From Cylindrospermum sp. NIES-4074 (GTDB taxonomy: Bacteria; Cyanobacteriota; Cyanobacteriia; Cyanobacteriales; Nostocaceae), in contig AP018272.1 in NCBI GenBank assembly GCA_003994795.1, forward strand, positions 124,001-188,000: DNA of 64,000 bases, read 5' to 3'. A model generated the notes under the pieces. That model saw only the letters and a list, made by a program, of their open reading frames with translations, was not told the DNA's origin and did no database searches. Shown in pieces: positions 55,437 to 63,652 of the stretch (the stretch's first letter is position 1; each line of letters starts with the position of its first letter). The position numbers and the translations under genes are program-made.

Positions 55437-56972
55437 ATGAGCAACACAGAAGTAATCGTAATTGGTAGTGGTATTGGCGGTTTAAGCTGTGCCGCACTCT
55501 TGGCACGCTATGGAATTGATGTCACAGTAGTAGAAAGCCACTCTATTGCCGGTGGTGCGGCTCATGCTTTTGAACGCAACGGTTACAAGTTTGATTCTGG
55601 CCCCTCTTTATATTCTGGTTTATCCTATACTCCTTCCCCTAATCCCTTACGCCAAGTTTTAGATGCGATTGGGGAAAATTTACCCTGCGTTCATTACGAT
55701 ACTTGGGGTTGTTATCTGCCAGAAGGAAACTTTGATGCTCAAGTTGGTGCTGACCAGTTTTGTGAAGTGCTGCAAAAGCTGCGAGGAGATAAAGCCGTAG
55801 CAGAATGGCGCAAACTACAGGAAATTATGACACCTTTGGGTAAGAGTGCGATCGCTCTCCCACCCTCTGCCCTGCGCTACGATTTAGGTGCGGTGTTAAC
55901 TGTGGGTAAGTTTGCCCCGGCTTTACTGCAACAGGCCGCTAACGTCATTAAATTAACAGGGCCTTTCTCCCGCATCATGGATGGTGTAATTACAGACCCA
56001 TTTATTCGCAACTGGTTAGATTTACTTTGCTTCCTATTATCTGGACTACCAGCAGATGGGACAATTGCCGCAGAAGTTGCTTTCATGTTTGCAGACTGGT
56101 ATCGTCCTAATGTCCAGTTAGATTATCCCATTGGTGGAAGTGGTGCATTGGTTGATGCACTGGTACGGGGGTTGACTAAACATGATGGTCAGTTAGTTTT
56201 GAATGCTCATGTCAAGCAAGTTTTAGTGGAAAATAACCGCGCTGTGGGAGTACGACTGCGAGGTGGTAAAGAAATCCGAGCCAGTAAAGCCGTTGTTTCT
56301 AATGCTTCTGTTTGGGATACTCTCAAACTAATTCCCGAAGGTGCTGTCCCCAAACGGTATGTGGAAAAGCAACAAGCAATACCTGAATGTGATAGTTTCA
56401 TGCATCTGCATTTAGGTATAGATGCAACAGGATTGCCTAAAAATCTGGGTATTCACTACATTGTAGTTAACGATTGGGACAAAGGCATAACTGCACCGCA
56501 AAATGTGGTACTTATATCTATTCCCTCAGTTCTCGACCCATCCTTAGCACCAGCAGGTAAGCACGTGATTCACGTTTATACTCCTGGTAATGAACCTTAT
56601 GCTATTTGGCAAGGAAAGGAACGCAATAGCGAAGAATATGCGTTGTTAAAACAAGAACGTGCGGAAGTGATGTGGCAAGCTTTGGAAAGAATTATTCCTG
56701 ATATTCGTTCTCGTTGCGAAGTAAGTTTGGTAGGTACTCCCCTCACTCACGCTCGATTTTTGCGTCGTCATCGTGGTAGTTACGGGCCAGCTATAGCGGC
56801 AGGTACAGGTTTATTTCCTGGTGGTACTACACCTCTATCGGGATTGTTGTGTTGTGGAGATTCGACTTTTCCGGGGATTGGGTTGCCGGCTGTGGCTGCT
56901 AGTGGGATGATGGTTGCGAATACTATTGCGCCTGTGCAGCAGCATTTACAATTACTCAATGATATTCTCTAG
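55437..56972 (+). CDS. CrtISO/phytoene-desaturase-like FAD oxidoreductase
   Basis: 511 residues. VIVIGSGIGGLSCAALLARY is the dinucleotide-binding fold; VESHSIAGGAAHAFERNGYK with FDSGPSLYSG is the family's second signature; GLLCCGDSTFPGIGLPAVAA is the C-terminal FAD-binding motif. Length and motifs agree with plant-type carotenoid isomerase relatives in cyanobacteria. Whether it acts on carotenoids here is not shown. Plasmid location of such a gene suggests an accessory paralogue. Confidence 0.85.
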   Translation: MSNTEVIVIGSGIGGLSCAALLARYGIDVTVVESHSIAGGAAHAFERNGYKFDSGPSLYSGLSYTPSPNPLRQVLDAIGENLPCVHYDTWGCYLPEGNFDAQVGADQFCEVLQKLRGDKAVAEWRKLQEIMTPLGKSAIALPPSALRYDLGAVLTVGKFAPALLQQAANVIKLTGPFSRIMDGVITDPFIRNWLDLLCFLLSGLPADGTIAAEVAFMFADWYRPNVQLDYPIGGSGALVDALVRGLTKHDGQLVLNAHVKQVLVENNRAVGVRLRGGKEIRASKAVVSNASVWDTLKLIPEGAVPKRYVEKQQAIPECDSFMHLHLGIDATGLPKNLGIHYIVVNDWDKGITAPQNVVLISIPSVLDPSLAPAGKHVIHVYTPGNEPYAIWQGKERNSEEYALLKQERAEVMWQALERIIPDIRSRCEVSLVGTPLTHARFLRRHRGSYGPAIAAGTGLFPGGTTPLSGLLCCGDSTFPGIGLPAVAASGMMVANTIAPVQQHLQLLNDIL

Positions 56973-57016
56973 TAGCGATCGCATATAATGCCCATATACG
57001 AAAATATAATCAGCTT

Positions 57017-57397
57017 TTATCGTGTATAAGGTTGTGCTATAGTAAGGCTAAGTATAACCCTGTAATGCTTGACGTTGAAAGTACATAGGGTAGCCCCTCT
57101 ACCGACAGCACAAGCACCAATCAAAGCATCAAGTAACCCTAAATTATCTGATAGGTGATAGGTGGTGAAATTGGATAGAGCAAATGCACAATCAATTTCA
57201 GTAGGCCAAATTACAGGTAGGGGAGCAACGAGCTTGTGAGTATCCCGGAGTCGTTGGGTATTTTGAGCATTTTGAATGATTTCCATAACCACCAGTCCAG
57301 GAACGCTAGGTATTTCTAAAAGACTGGCAAACCAAGTAATTGCAGGAGCGTGACCGCGCTGAATGTCAATCAGAATATCTGTATCCAATAAGTACAT
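57017..57397 (-). CDS. vapC: PIN-domain toxin (VapC-like)
   Basis: 126 residues: YLLDTDILIDIQRG (first Asp), LVVMEIIQNA (Glu), LGLLDALIGACAV (Asp) form the PIN ribonuclease site. About 25 bp from the antitoxin gene end with the usual antitoxin-first order; the pair is minus strand. Cleaves RNA when free of its antitoxin; stabilises plasmids by post-segregational killing. Confidence 0.85.
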   Translation of the reverse strand: MYLLDTDILIDIQRGHAPAITWFASLLEIPSVPGLVVMEIIQNAQNTQRLRDTHKLVAPLPVIWPTEIDCAFALSNFTTYHLSDNLGLLDALIGACAVGRGATLCTFNVKHYRVILSLTIAQPYTR

Positions 57398-57406
57398 TAA
57401 ATTTAT

Positions 57407-57667
57407 TTATGCTCGCTCCCTTGTTTCAGCCTGATGACGTAACTCACGAGAGTATACTTGACTAACAGTAATATCAGGAAGTGAATTGATTACACCTTCA
57501 TTTTCCCAATATTTAACAAGTTCTGCTCCAGTTTTGGGGAGATTATCTGCAATTTTTCTTGTAAATAAAATACGTAAAATATATTCGGATAACGGTACAT
57601 TGAGTTGAGAAGCTTCGGTGTGAAGTTCTTTTTCTAGTTCTGGTGGTAGGTTCAGGTTAATACTCAT
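57407..57667 (-). CDS. Antitoxin of the VapBC-type pair
   Basis: 86 residues. SINLNLPPELEKELHTEASQ is a ribbon-helix-helix/CopG-like DNA-binding start; the C-terminal half (TGAELVKYWENEGVINSLPD) would wrap the toxin. Located 9 bp upstream of the PIN gene. Confidence 0.75.
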   Translation of the reverse strand: MSINLNLPPELEKELHTEASQLNVPLSEYILRILFTRKIADNLPKTGAELVKYWENEGVINSLPDITVSQVYSRELRHQAETRERA

Positions 57668-57853
57668 ATTGCTCTTTTGTTTAGTAGTGTTTTGATACGG
57701 GTTTACCTGATGCTTATCGTCAGACTATGATTGATTTTAGGATAGGATAAAAAAACTGGTTGAAAAATGGCGATCGCATTGAGTTAGCCTTTGAGAACTC
57801 ATCGAGACAGCATCAGTCTATTATCTGTAGAAACACAGTTTTATACTCCTCGT

Positions 57854-59206
57854 TTACTGCAACAAGCTTTGTGAAAATTCATTCAAAAGATTCTCAAAAA
57901 TTTTTGAGATAGATAACTTAAACTCTATGTCACTACAGTTTCTACCAGTAAATCTTTGAGCTAAGGTTGCAAACCCATGATCTGACATTTTGGACAAAAG
58001 TTTATCCAAGTCTATTGATTGTTCTGAAACCTTACTCAGATTTGTAAAGAATTCTAGAAAAGCTTCTCTATATTTCTCTAAGAGATTTTCATCAACTTCT
58101 ACACCTGTTTGATTGACTTCCTCAATCGTTTTTAGGAGCTTGGCTGTCAGGGAATCCGTCGGGTAGCAAGTAGTTGTAAGCCATAAAATTTCATTCTGAA
58201 AAAATTGATAAGTCTTAGTTGGAGATGCGAAATACTGAATACCAATAATAGGTAGAAAAAATTTTTGTGAGTTTATTTCTACTGAAATTGCACGAGGAGG
58301 TTTTCCAGAACCATTTGTTTCCTCAAAAATATATAAAATCTTATCTGGACCGGAATAGTCTTTGGCTATTACAACTGATCTTTTAACACGATCCAGAATT
58401 GTCACAACTCCAATCACCATTCGCAAATAGGAACACCAGTAGATTTCTACTGAATTATGCTTAACTCCTAATCCCAATAATGTCACAGCTTGGTCAGCTA
58501 AAGATAAATGCTGTTCAGCTTGTACTGCAAATAGCCGCCAATCACTCTCATTGTATCGGGCAAATTGGCGAACTTGCTTAGTTTTCTCATGGTAAATCCA
58601 ATCAGGCATGAAAAAGCCTAAACATTTTAATATTGTATGTGCTGCTGAACGGTACTGATCTCGCAAATCCAGGTTTGCCAAACCATCTTGTGGTTGTGCG
58701 TCTTCTGATTGAAACTTTGCTTCTCTAATTATCTTCCGCAGATAGTCTCGTTCTTCTTGTTTTAAAGGTCTTTCTAACCATGATTCAGCACCAGAACCTT
58801 CTAACCACCGTTTGGCCTCTCCTCGTGAATTAAAGGAAATCTTTAGTATGATGCGTCCATCAGGTTGAATTTCTTCCTTAACTAACGGCTTCTTTAGTTT
58901 TAGTTTTGCCCCTGCATCGAGAAAATATTTTCCTTCTAATTCGATAATAGGTATTGACTTATGACGCTTGCCTTTAAAAGACCAAGCATTCATCACCGCA
59001 TTTGTGTATATTAAAAATGCTTTATCAACTCTTTTTCCAAAGTTTTCATTACAATCATCACAAATTATTTGTCCTGTTTGATGAGAACCACCCCAAGAAG
59101 CATTGAATATATGTTCTTGTTTTGATGCCGGAAGTAAACAGAAACAATAAAAGCATGATTTTAATTCGGACACTCTTACACGCATTTCTTCATAGGACTT
59201 AAACAT
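57854..59206 (-). CDS. HNH-endonuclease-like protein
   Basis: 450 residues. The N-terminal domain has CFYCFCLLPASKQEHIFNAS, then GG and ICDDCNENFGKRVDKA, i.e. two CxxC pairs with the E-H and N of an HNH/zinc finger nuclease. The remaining ~380 residues are not assigned (helical C-terminus with LSKVSEQSIDLDKLLSKMSD). Two-domain HNH proteins like this often serve in defence or in mobile elements. It stands alone between two toxin-antitoxin loci. Confidence 0.6.
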   Translation of the reverse strand: MFKSYEEMRVRVSELKSCFYCFCLLPASKQEHIFNASWGGSHQTGQIICDDCNENFGKRVDKAFLIYTNAVMNAWSFKGKRHKSIPIIELEGKYFLDAGAKLKLKKPLVKEEIQPDGRIILKISFNSRGEAKRWLEGSGAESWLERPLKQEERDYLRKIIREAKFQSEDAQPQDGLANLDLRDQYRSAAHTILKCLGFFMPDWIYHEKTKQVRQFARYNESDWRLFAVQAEQHLSLADQAVTLLGLGVKHNSVEIYWCSYLRMVIGVVTILDRVKRSVVIAKDYSGPDKILYIFEETNGSGKPPRAISVEINSQKFFLPIIGIQYFASPTKTYQFFQNEILWLTTTCYPTDSLTAKLLKTIEEVNQTGVEVDENLLEKYREAFLEFFTNLSKVSEQSIDLDKLLSKMSDHGFATLAQRFTGRNCSDIEFKLSISKIFENLLNEFSQSLLQ

Positions 59207-59261
59207 AGGGATATAACATAGTATTTAAACAAGTGTAACAAGAAATAGTCTTGAACTCTAT

Positions 59262-59408
59262 TTTTAGAACGCGGCTACTCCAGTCAGGAATTGCTTTTGC
59301 TTGCTAAGTAATTGAATTAAACCATTTCCTGTGTGAACCTCCATCACGTCTAGGAATTTCTTCACATCTAAGCCTAGATAATTTCTTAGCAACTTCTCTA
59401 TAGTTCAT
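59262..59408 (-). pseudogene. hicA: hicA toxin gene, broken
   Basis: From ATG 59408 the frame reads MNYREVAKKLSRLRCEEIPR then RDGGSHRKWFNSIT and meets a TAG at 59304-59306. Beyond the stop the same frame continues QAKAIPDWSSRVLK, equivalent to the rest of HicA, before decaying. The RNA-binding GGSH motif is intact but the protein would be cut short. Downstream partner of the HicB-like gene. Confidence 0.65.
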
Positions 59409-59466
59409 CTGATGGATAAACTGTTTCTATCAAATCTGGTGAATTTTGGTCTACAGATTGTGGGTT

Positions 59467-59649
59467 TTAACGAAGTTCTTTGCCTAAATTTTCATAAATT
59501 TCTATAACTGCTTCAAAGGCATCTTTAACATTTGCTAAAACTTCATCCATAGAATTACCTTCAGTGATCAATTCTGGCAAGAGTGGAGAAGTTAGAGTGA
59601 ACCCTCCTTCTGGTTGAGGTGTAAGCAATAGTGGGATTTTGTAAAACAT
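59467..59649 (-). CDS. hicB: HicB-like antitoxin
   Basis: 60 residues. FYKIPLLLTPQPEGGFTLTS then LPELITEGNSMDEVLANVKD is the HicB partial RNase H-like fold. It lacks a C-terminal DNA-binding domain. With its toxin gene broken it is probably an orphan. Confidence 0.75.
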   Translation of the reverse strand: MFYKIPLLLTPQPEGGFTLTSPLLPELITEGNSMDEVLANVKDAFEAVIEIYENLGKELR

Positions 59650-59702
59650 ATTGTGTGGTATATTTTGAGCCTATTCTATTTTAATCTAGGTTAAATTGGG
59701 CA

Positions 59703-60260
59703 TTAGTACCAGGAAAACGTACCTTGAACTTCAGTGCGATCCTTATATGAGTTTATAGACACGGCTCCTCGACTTGTTCCTTGAAAAATATGTTTTTTTT
59801 GATATTTAGATTCCATAAATTCTCCCCAACAACAGACAATTACATCTGATTCGTTTGCCATTTTACAGGCATCCAAATTAAAATGGTTGCTTAACATTCT
59901 AAGCTCATCCTCAAATGATATAACTTGCTCTTCATATTGTGGAGGCAATCCGCTATTCTCCTCCAAAAACTGTCTGATCTGACTGTCACTAAATGAAAGT
60001 GATTGTCTGACCTTTCGGAGAGGATTGTAATGAGTTAGAAGAATTAACAAAGGACTTTTTGAGGGATTTGAGTCCCATTTTAGATCAAAATTAGGATCAG
60101 GAGTACCACAAAATTGAGTGATATAATGGCTTGGATTATTTCTATCAATTCTTGATGTATCTATTTCTGAGCTATTTAGGATATCTACAAAACCTATATC
60201 ATGCCATTGGCTTGATGATTGATAATCTTGAATACCTGTGTAAAAAAAATGAACTGACAT
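59703..60260 (-). CDS. Hypothetical protein
   Basis: 185 residues from ATG 60260 (MSVHFFYTGIQDYQ). Contains LLILLTHYNPLRKVRQSLSF and the later DVIVCCWGEFMESKYQKKHI, reminiscent of small cytosolic nucleotide-related proteins, but no family is recognised. Isolated gene between the HicB-like gene and the glpK fragment. Confidence 0.45.
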   Translation of the reverse strand: MSVHFFYTGIQDYQSSSQWHDIGFVDILNSSEIDTSRIDRNNPSHYITQFCGTPDPNFDLKWDSNPSKSPLLILLTHYNPLRKVRQSLSFSDSQIRQFLEENSGLPPQYEEQVISFEDELRMLSNHFNLDACKMANESDVIVCCWGEFMESKYQKKHIFQGTSRGAVSINSYKDRTEVQGTFSWY

Positions 60261-60414
60261 TGTAAATGTCTCCAAAATAGTGTTGATAAGATATCTTGAA
60301 TAAGATTTCTTCTTGTTCCTAAAAGCACATTATATCAATACATATTCCGTAAACAGTATAAATTTACATATTGTATATTTCACTTTTATTTATTAAACCC
60401 AATCAAAAGTTTTA

Positions 60415-60990
60415 CTAACAGCCTTCTAGCCGATAACAACCTTCCCTCTCCACAGCATCCATCTTCGCTTCCCAAGTCTGATCTAAAAGCCAATTCTCAG
60501 ACAAATCCTCCAGACTACTCCAAAAACCAGTCGCCAACCCAGCAGCATAAGCTGCCCCTAAAGCAGTAGTTTCTACTACTTGAGGACGAATCACTGGCAC
60601 ACCTAACACATCGCTTTGAAATTGCATCAGCAGGTTGTTGTACACCATTCCCCCATCTACCTTCAAAGCAGTTAAATTTACCTGCGCGTCTTCTCTCATC
60701 GCATCTAAAACTTCACGAGTCTGCCACGCTGTAGCTTCCAACATCGCACGGGCAATATGACCTTTATTTGTGTAGCGAGTCATCCCCACAATTACACCCC
60801 TAGCATCATTGCGCCAATAGGGAGCAAATAACCCAGAGAAGGCTGGGACAAAATAAACACCACCGTTATCTGTAACTGTACTGCCTAAAGCTTCTACCTC
60901 TGCACTGGTTTGAATTAATCCCAAGTTGTCACGCAACCATTGAACTAAAGCACCTGCGATCGCTATAGTAACTAATATTAGAGTTCCCAA
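60415..60990 (-). pseudogene. glpK: Glycerol kinase C-terminal fragment
   Basis: Reads [20 protein letters not shown], then [34 protein letters not shown] and [20 protein letters not shown], then [15 protein letters not shown]: the last ~185 residues of FGGY-family glycerol kinase (about 500 in full). The N-terminal ATP/substrate half is missing. Homology begins at a HIP1-type GCGATCGC near 60956-60963, immediately after the 3' end of the relaxase gene, which suggests recombination at a HIP1 site. Confidence 0.85.
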
Positions 60991-62456
60991 CTTTTAGGCT
61001 CTGGTATTCGGGTTTGCTTAGGTTGCAAATTGCTGTCAGTTAACAGCCCATTCCAACTACCTTGACTGGGAGTAACTCGTTTGGCTTGGGGTAGTTGAGC
61101 CAATATCTCAGATACCAAGTCCTCAATTTTCTCATTATCTTTAAAAGCGATGACAACTGTATCTAGTGAGTGCAACAATTCTAAAGGTATTTGCTCGCGA
61201 TCGCATCCAGCGGGGTGTAGCCCATCGCCTACACTCCAATACAATGTCGGTTGCCGTTGTTTTTTGTCAATAGTTGACTCTAAGGCAATGACAGAGAGAA
61301 CTTCAATTGGGTCACTGAGTAGCACCGCTCTTGTGACTGTGGTATCAGTAGCAATCCAAAAACTACCATTTTTCGTAGGTTCAGAGTTGAGAGGAATAGC
61401 GGTGAAGTCACCTGTTGGTTCTAGCTGCTTGGCTTGAGTGGGAATATCGTCGAGTGTGCGTTCTACAAAGACTGGTTGACCTGCTTCACTGGCATAGAGC
61501 CAACCCTTTTGATACAGTTCGGTGAGCAGAGAATTGGGTAAATTGTACTGCTGGTTTAAGTTGTGGCGTATTTGTTCCCAGTTTGCTGGTTCTGGTGTAG
61601 GTAAGGAATTTGTCTGTGTTACGGCTGGTGTGGCATTTTCAACAGTTTGCTCCATCAGTTTCTGGATGCGTTTGTCATCCCGCTTGGGAATATAGCTTAC
61701 ACCTCGATGCTTTTGTAAACCGGAAAAGGTATATGCTTTACCAAGATGCGTACCACTAAAAGCCACGCCATCAAGTTGGTAACTAATGCCTTTGACTTTG
61801 CCTGTGCGAGTATAGCCAACCCAGACATTAATACCTCGTTGTTGCGTTGGCGAAGCCGGCCGAAGGCATCGCTCTATTAACTCTGGCATAGTGGGGTGGT
61901 CGTGGGTTGCTTGGTCGAGCGATCGCTGAATTCTAACTCTAACGCTTTCCTCTCCAGTTCTGGCAAGCTGTCTGCGTTCGCCAGTAGTTTGACTGCGATT
62001 GTCCTTTTCCCAGCTTGGTTGTACCGATTGCAAATTGTATTCCTGCTCCAACTTGCGAATTACCGCTTCACTTCTGCGATAATCCCAGCTATCAGAAACC
62101 GTAGTACCATCCAATTGAATGCGACTGGCAACAATATGTGCATGGTCATGTTCTCGATCAACATGACGCACCACTATATATTGATTCATGCCAAAACCCA
62201 TTGCTTGGAGATATTTTTGGGCAATTTCATGCCAGGTATCATCATCCAAACTCTCATTGTGGGGCAAGCTGAGGGAAGCGTGGTAAACAGCCCTACTCAC
62301 CTTTGGGTTTAGTTGCCTGGAAAAACGGAACTCAGCTGCCAGTTCTCGTGGGTTGGTTCCTTCCATGTTCCCACCAATTTGTTTAGCTCCCTCTTTGCCA
62401 AAGAGGTAGTTTAGTAGTCCTCGAAAACTTTTGCCTTTGACCTGCTTACCAATCAT
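60978..62456 (-). CDS. MobP/VirD2-type relaxase with TOPRIM-like C-terminal domain
   Basis: 492 residues. N-terminal nuclease: [20 protein letters not shown] (Tyr region), [14 protein letters not shown] and [12 protein letters not shown], the histidine metal site. A region [20 protein letters not shown] is typical of cyanobacterial mobilisation relaxases. The C-terminal half has [20 protein letters not shown] and [20 protein letters not shown], like DUF3991/TOPRIM. Nicks oriT and carries the strand during conjugal transfer. An in-frame palindrome at 61844-61872 adds about eight residues (CLRPASPT) to the ER-QQRGINV stretch. Confidence 0.85.
   Translation of the reverse strand: MIGKQVKGKSFRGLLNYLFGKEGAKQIGGNMEGTNPRELAAEFRFSRQLNPKVSRAVYHASLSLPHNESLDDDTWHEIAQKYLQAMGFGMNQYIVVRHVDREHDHAHIVASRIQLDGTTVSDSWDYRRSEAVIRKLEQEYNLQSVQPSWEKDNRSQTTGERRQLARTGEESVRVRIQRSLDQATHDHPTMPELIERCLRPASPTQQRGINVWVGYTRTGKVKGISYQLDGVAFSGTHLGKAYTFSGLQKHRGVSYIPKRDDKRIQKLMEQTVENATPAVTQTNSLPTPEPANWEQIRHNLNQQYNLPNSLLTELYQKGWLYASEAGQPVFVERTLDDIPTQAKQLEPTGDFTAIPLNSEPTKNGSFWIATDTTVTRAVLLSDPIEVLSVIALESTIDKKQRQPTLYWSVGDGLHPAGCDREQIPLELLHSLDTVVIAFKDNEKIEDLVSEILAQLPQAKRVTPSQGSWNGLLTDSNLQPKQTRIPEPKSWEL
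61844..61872. repeat. 29 bp palindromic repeat inside the relaxase gene
   Basis: GCGTTGGCGAAGCCGGCCGA followed by AGGCATCGC. On the reverse strand it matches the repeat at 34364-34392 at most positions over the same 29 bp. The frame is preserved. Confidence 0.65.
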
Positions 62457-62518
62457 CAAATTCCTCGCGCAGCGGAAACCTCAAGGTACTTAGTCTGGTC
62501 AGATTAAGGCTTTTTCAA

Positions 62519-62540
62519 GCCCCCGGCTAAAGCCGTGGGG
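62519..62540. terminator. GC-rich hairpin at the end of mobC
   Basis: CCCCCGGCTAAAGCCGTGGGG-type hairpin (stem CCCCGGCT / AGCCGTGGGG with mismatch) spans the last codons of the MobC gene; on the minus strand it is followed by CTTGAAAAAG. It could attenuate transcription into the relaxase gene, or be a dispersed repeat. Confidence 0.4.
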
Positions 62541-62904
62541 TTTCTGACGCTTCGTCTTGTAAATCGGTAATTAAATCGATTTCGGTAATCTCTCGTCGCA
62601 CTTGCTTCACTATATCTCTAAGCTGTTCTAACAATGCCCTATCTACAACAACTGGTTCTCCCATTAGTACTGATGTATTAATTGCTTTGGTCAGTTGGTT
62701 GAGGTTGTTGCCAATTTGTCCTAATTCCCAGTATGTTTTACCTGCTACCTTGGTTACACGCCGGGGCAGACGATTTCTCAGAGTCTTGGCACGGAACAAT
62801 TCTGCCATACTCAGATTGTTTTCATCTGCCATTCGCCGCACTTGTTCTTTTTCTTCAGGTGTAAGACAGATATGAAATCTAATTGAGCGCTCCTGCAAGG
62901 GCAT
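62527..62904 (-). CDS. mobC: MobC-like relaxosome accessory protein
   Basis: 125 residues. IRFHICLTPEEKEQVRRMAD then NNLSMAELFRAKTL is a ribbon-helix-helix DNA-binding start; WELGQIGNNLNQLTKAINTS is the hallmark of MobC proteins; a C-terminal coiled region follows. It helps open oriT for the relaxase. The gene lies directly upstream of the relaxase gene (about 70 bp apart), same strand. Confidence 0.85.
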   Translation of the reverse strand: MPLQERSIRFHICLTPEEKEQVRRMADENNLSMAELFRAKTLRNRLPRRVTKVAGKTYWELGQIGNNLNQLTKAINTSVLMGEPVVVDRALLEQLRDIVKQVRREITEIDLITDLQDEASETPRL

Positions 62905-62956
62905 GGTTTAACTCATGTCGAATATACGTCTTATCTCAAGCTTGATGTAAGCAAAC

Positions 62957-62991
62957 TCATAAGTCATTAACCTAATGACTATTTTCATTAG
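62957..62991. promoter_or_regulatory. Nested inverted repeats, oriT or MobC operator candidate
   Basis: Two overlapping perfect inverted repeats: GTCATTAACCTAATGAC and CTAATGACTATTTTCATTAG, the latter at 62972-62991 with 7 bp arms. Located 53-87 bp upstream of the MobC start, where oriT or an auto-regulatory site is expected. The nick site cannot be fixed by eye. Confidence 0.45.
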
Positions 62992-63164
62992 ACATCGACC
63001 GAATTTAGGTATCAGCCCAAGCTGTACAAGGGTTTTAGATTCATTTTTGTGTAAGCTGTCGCGCTTAAAAGTTGCACTTTTTGGAGACCGGAACCCTTGA
63101 TATATCGAGAATGCTTTGGAAAAGTAAAGACGCGATAGCTTATCCCTCTTTCGTCACTTTCGGC

Positions 63165-63295
63165 AACGCCAAATTTGAAACCTTTATTTAACAAGGGTTT
63201 TGGCAATTTATTAATGTTACAAAATGTTCGCCATATTTTGTTATTAATAAAATATTCAAACCTTTATCACATAAGGATTTGACAATTAGGAAATT
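63165..63295 (-). repeat. Iteron-like repeats and right copy of the ~70 bp repeat
   Basis: On the minus strand two ~36 bp units follow each other: one with TCAAATCCTTATGTGATAAA then GGTTTGAAT, the other with CCAAAACCCTTGTTAAATAA then AGGTTTCAAAT. The block 63171-63244 matches 875-948 in inverted orientation. Repeats of this kind near replication or transfer genes may be iterons. A frame at 63012-63206 runs through part of this but has no convincing start. Confidence 0.5.
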
Positions 63296-63388
63296 ATTTT
63301 TGTGATTCCCGGAGTCATGGAAGAGGGTTATGTTGATAGACATCCCTTCCACTCCTTCTGTGTAGCAGCTATGAGAGACACTGAAAGC

Positions 63389-63530
63389 GATCGCTCTTTG
63401 AGCGCCGTCAGAGCCATCGCCTCCGTGGGGCACTCTGCCACCATCGCCTTCGTTACTGTGTTGGAGTGCGATCGCTTCCAGCGGGTACTCCGCGCCATCG
63501 CGAACAGCGGGGCGTAGCCCATCGCTACTG
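63389..63530. repeat. HIP1-rich palindromic repeat block
   Basis: Several GCGATCGC and GCCATCGC-type units (AGCGATCGCTCTTTGAGCGC, GTGCGATCGCTTCCAGCGGG). Reading frames here are repeat translations rather than genes. Confidence 0.55.
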
Positions 63531-63559
63531 CCATTGGTTTTGATTATTTTCGTATCATC

Positions 63560-63648
63560 TCCCCTCCGTCACGGTGGTTGACCTACTGAGGTAGGGGAAC
63601 CGTGAAAGGAGGGCAAGCCGGTCGCTGCACCTGGGGGGTGCGATTTTT
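63560..63648 (+). ncRNA. Candidate structured small RNA with terminator
   Basis: A nested stem: CTCC/GGAG (63564 and 63608) outside TCACGGT/ACCGTGA (63569 and 63599), with an inner CCTACTGAGGTAGG loop. It is followed by GGCAAGCCGG and then TGCACC-TGGG-GGGTGC with a T5 run at 63644-63648, which looks like a Rho-independent terminator. No coding frame covers it. Possible plasmid copy-control or regulatory RNA. No RNA family was recognised. Confidence 0.45.
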
Positions 63649-63652
63649 CTCT

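Noticed and set aside
63012-63206. 64-codon minus-strand frame LPKPLLNKGFKFGVAESDER
   Set aside because: It starts with TTG inside the ~70 bp repeat, and the repeat's left copy has stops in the equivalent frame.
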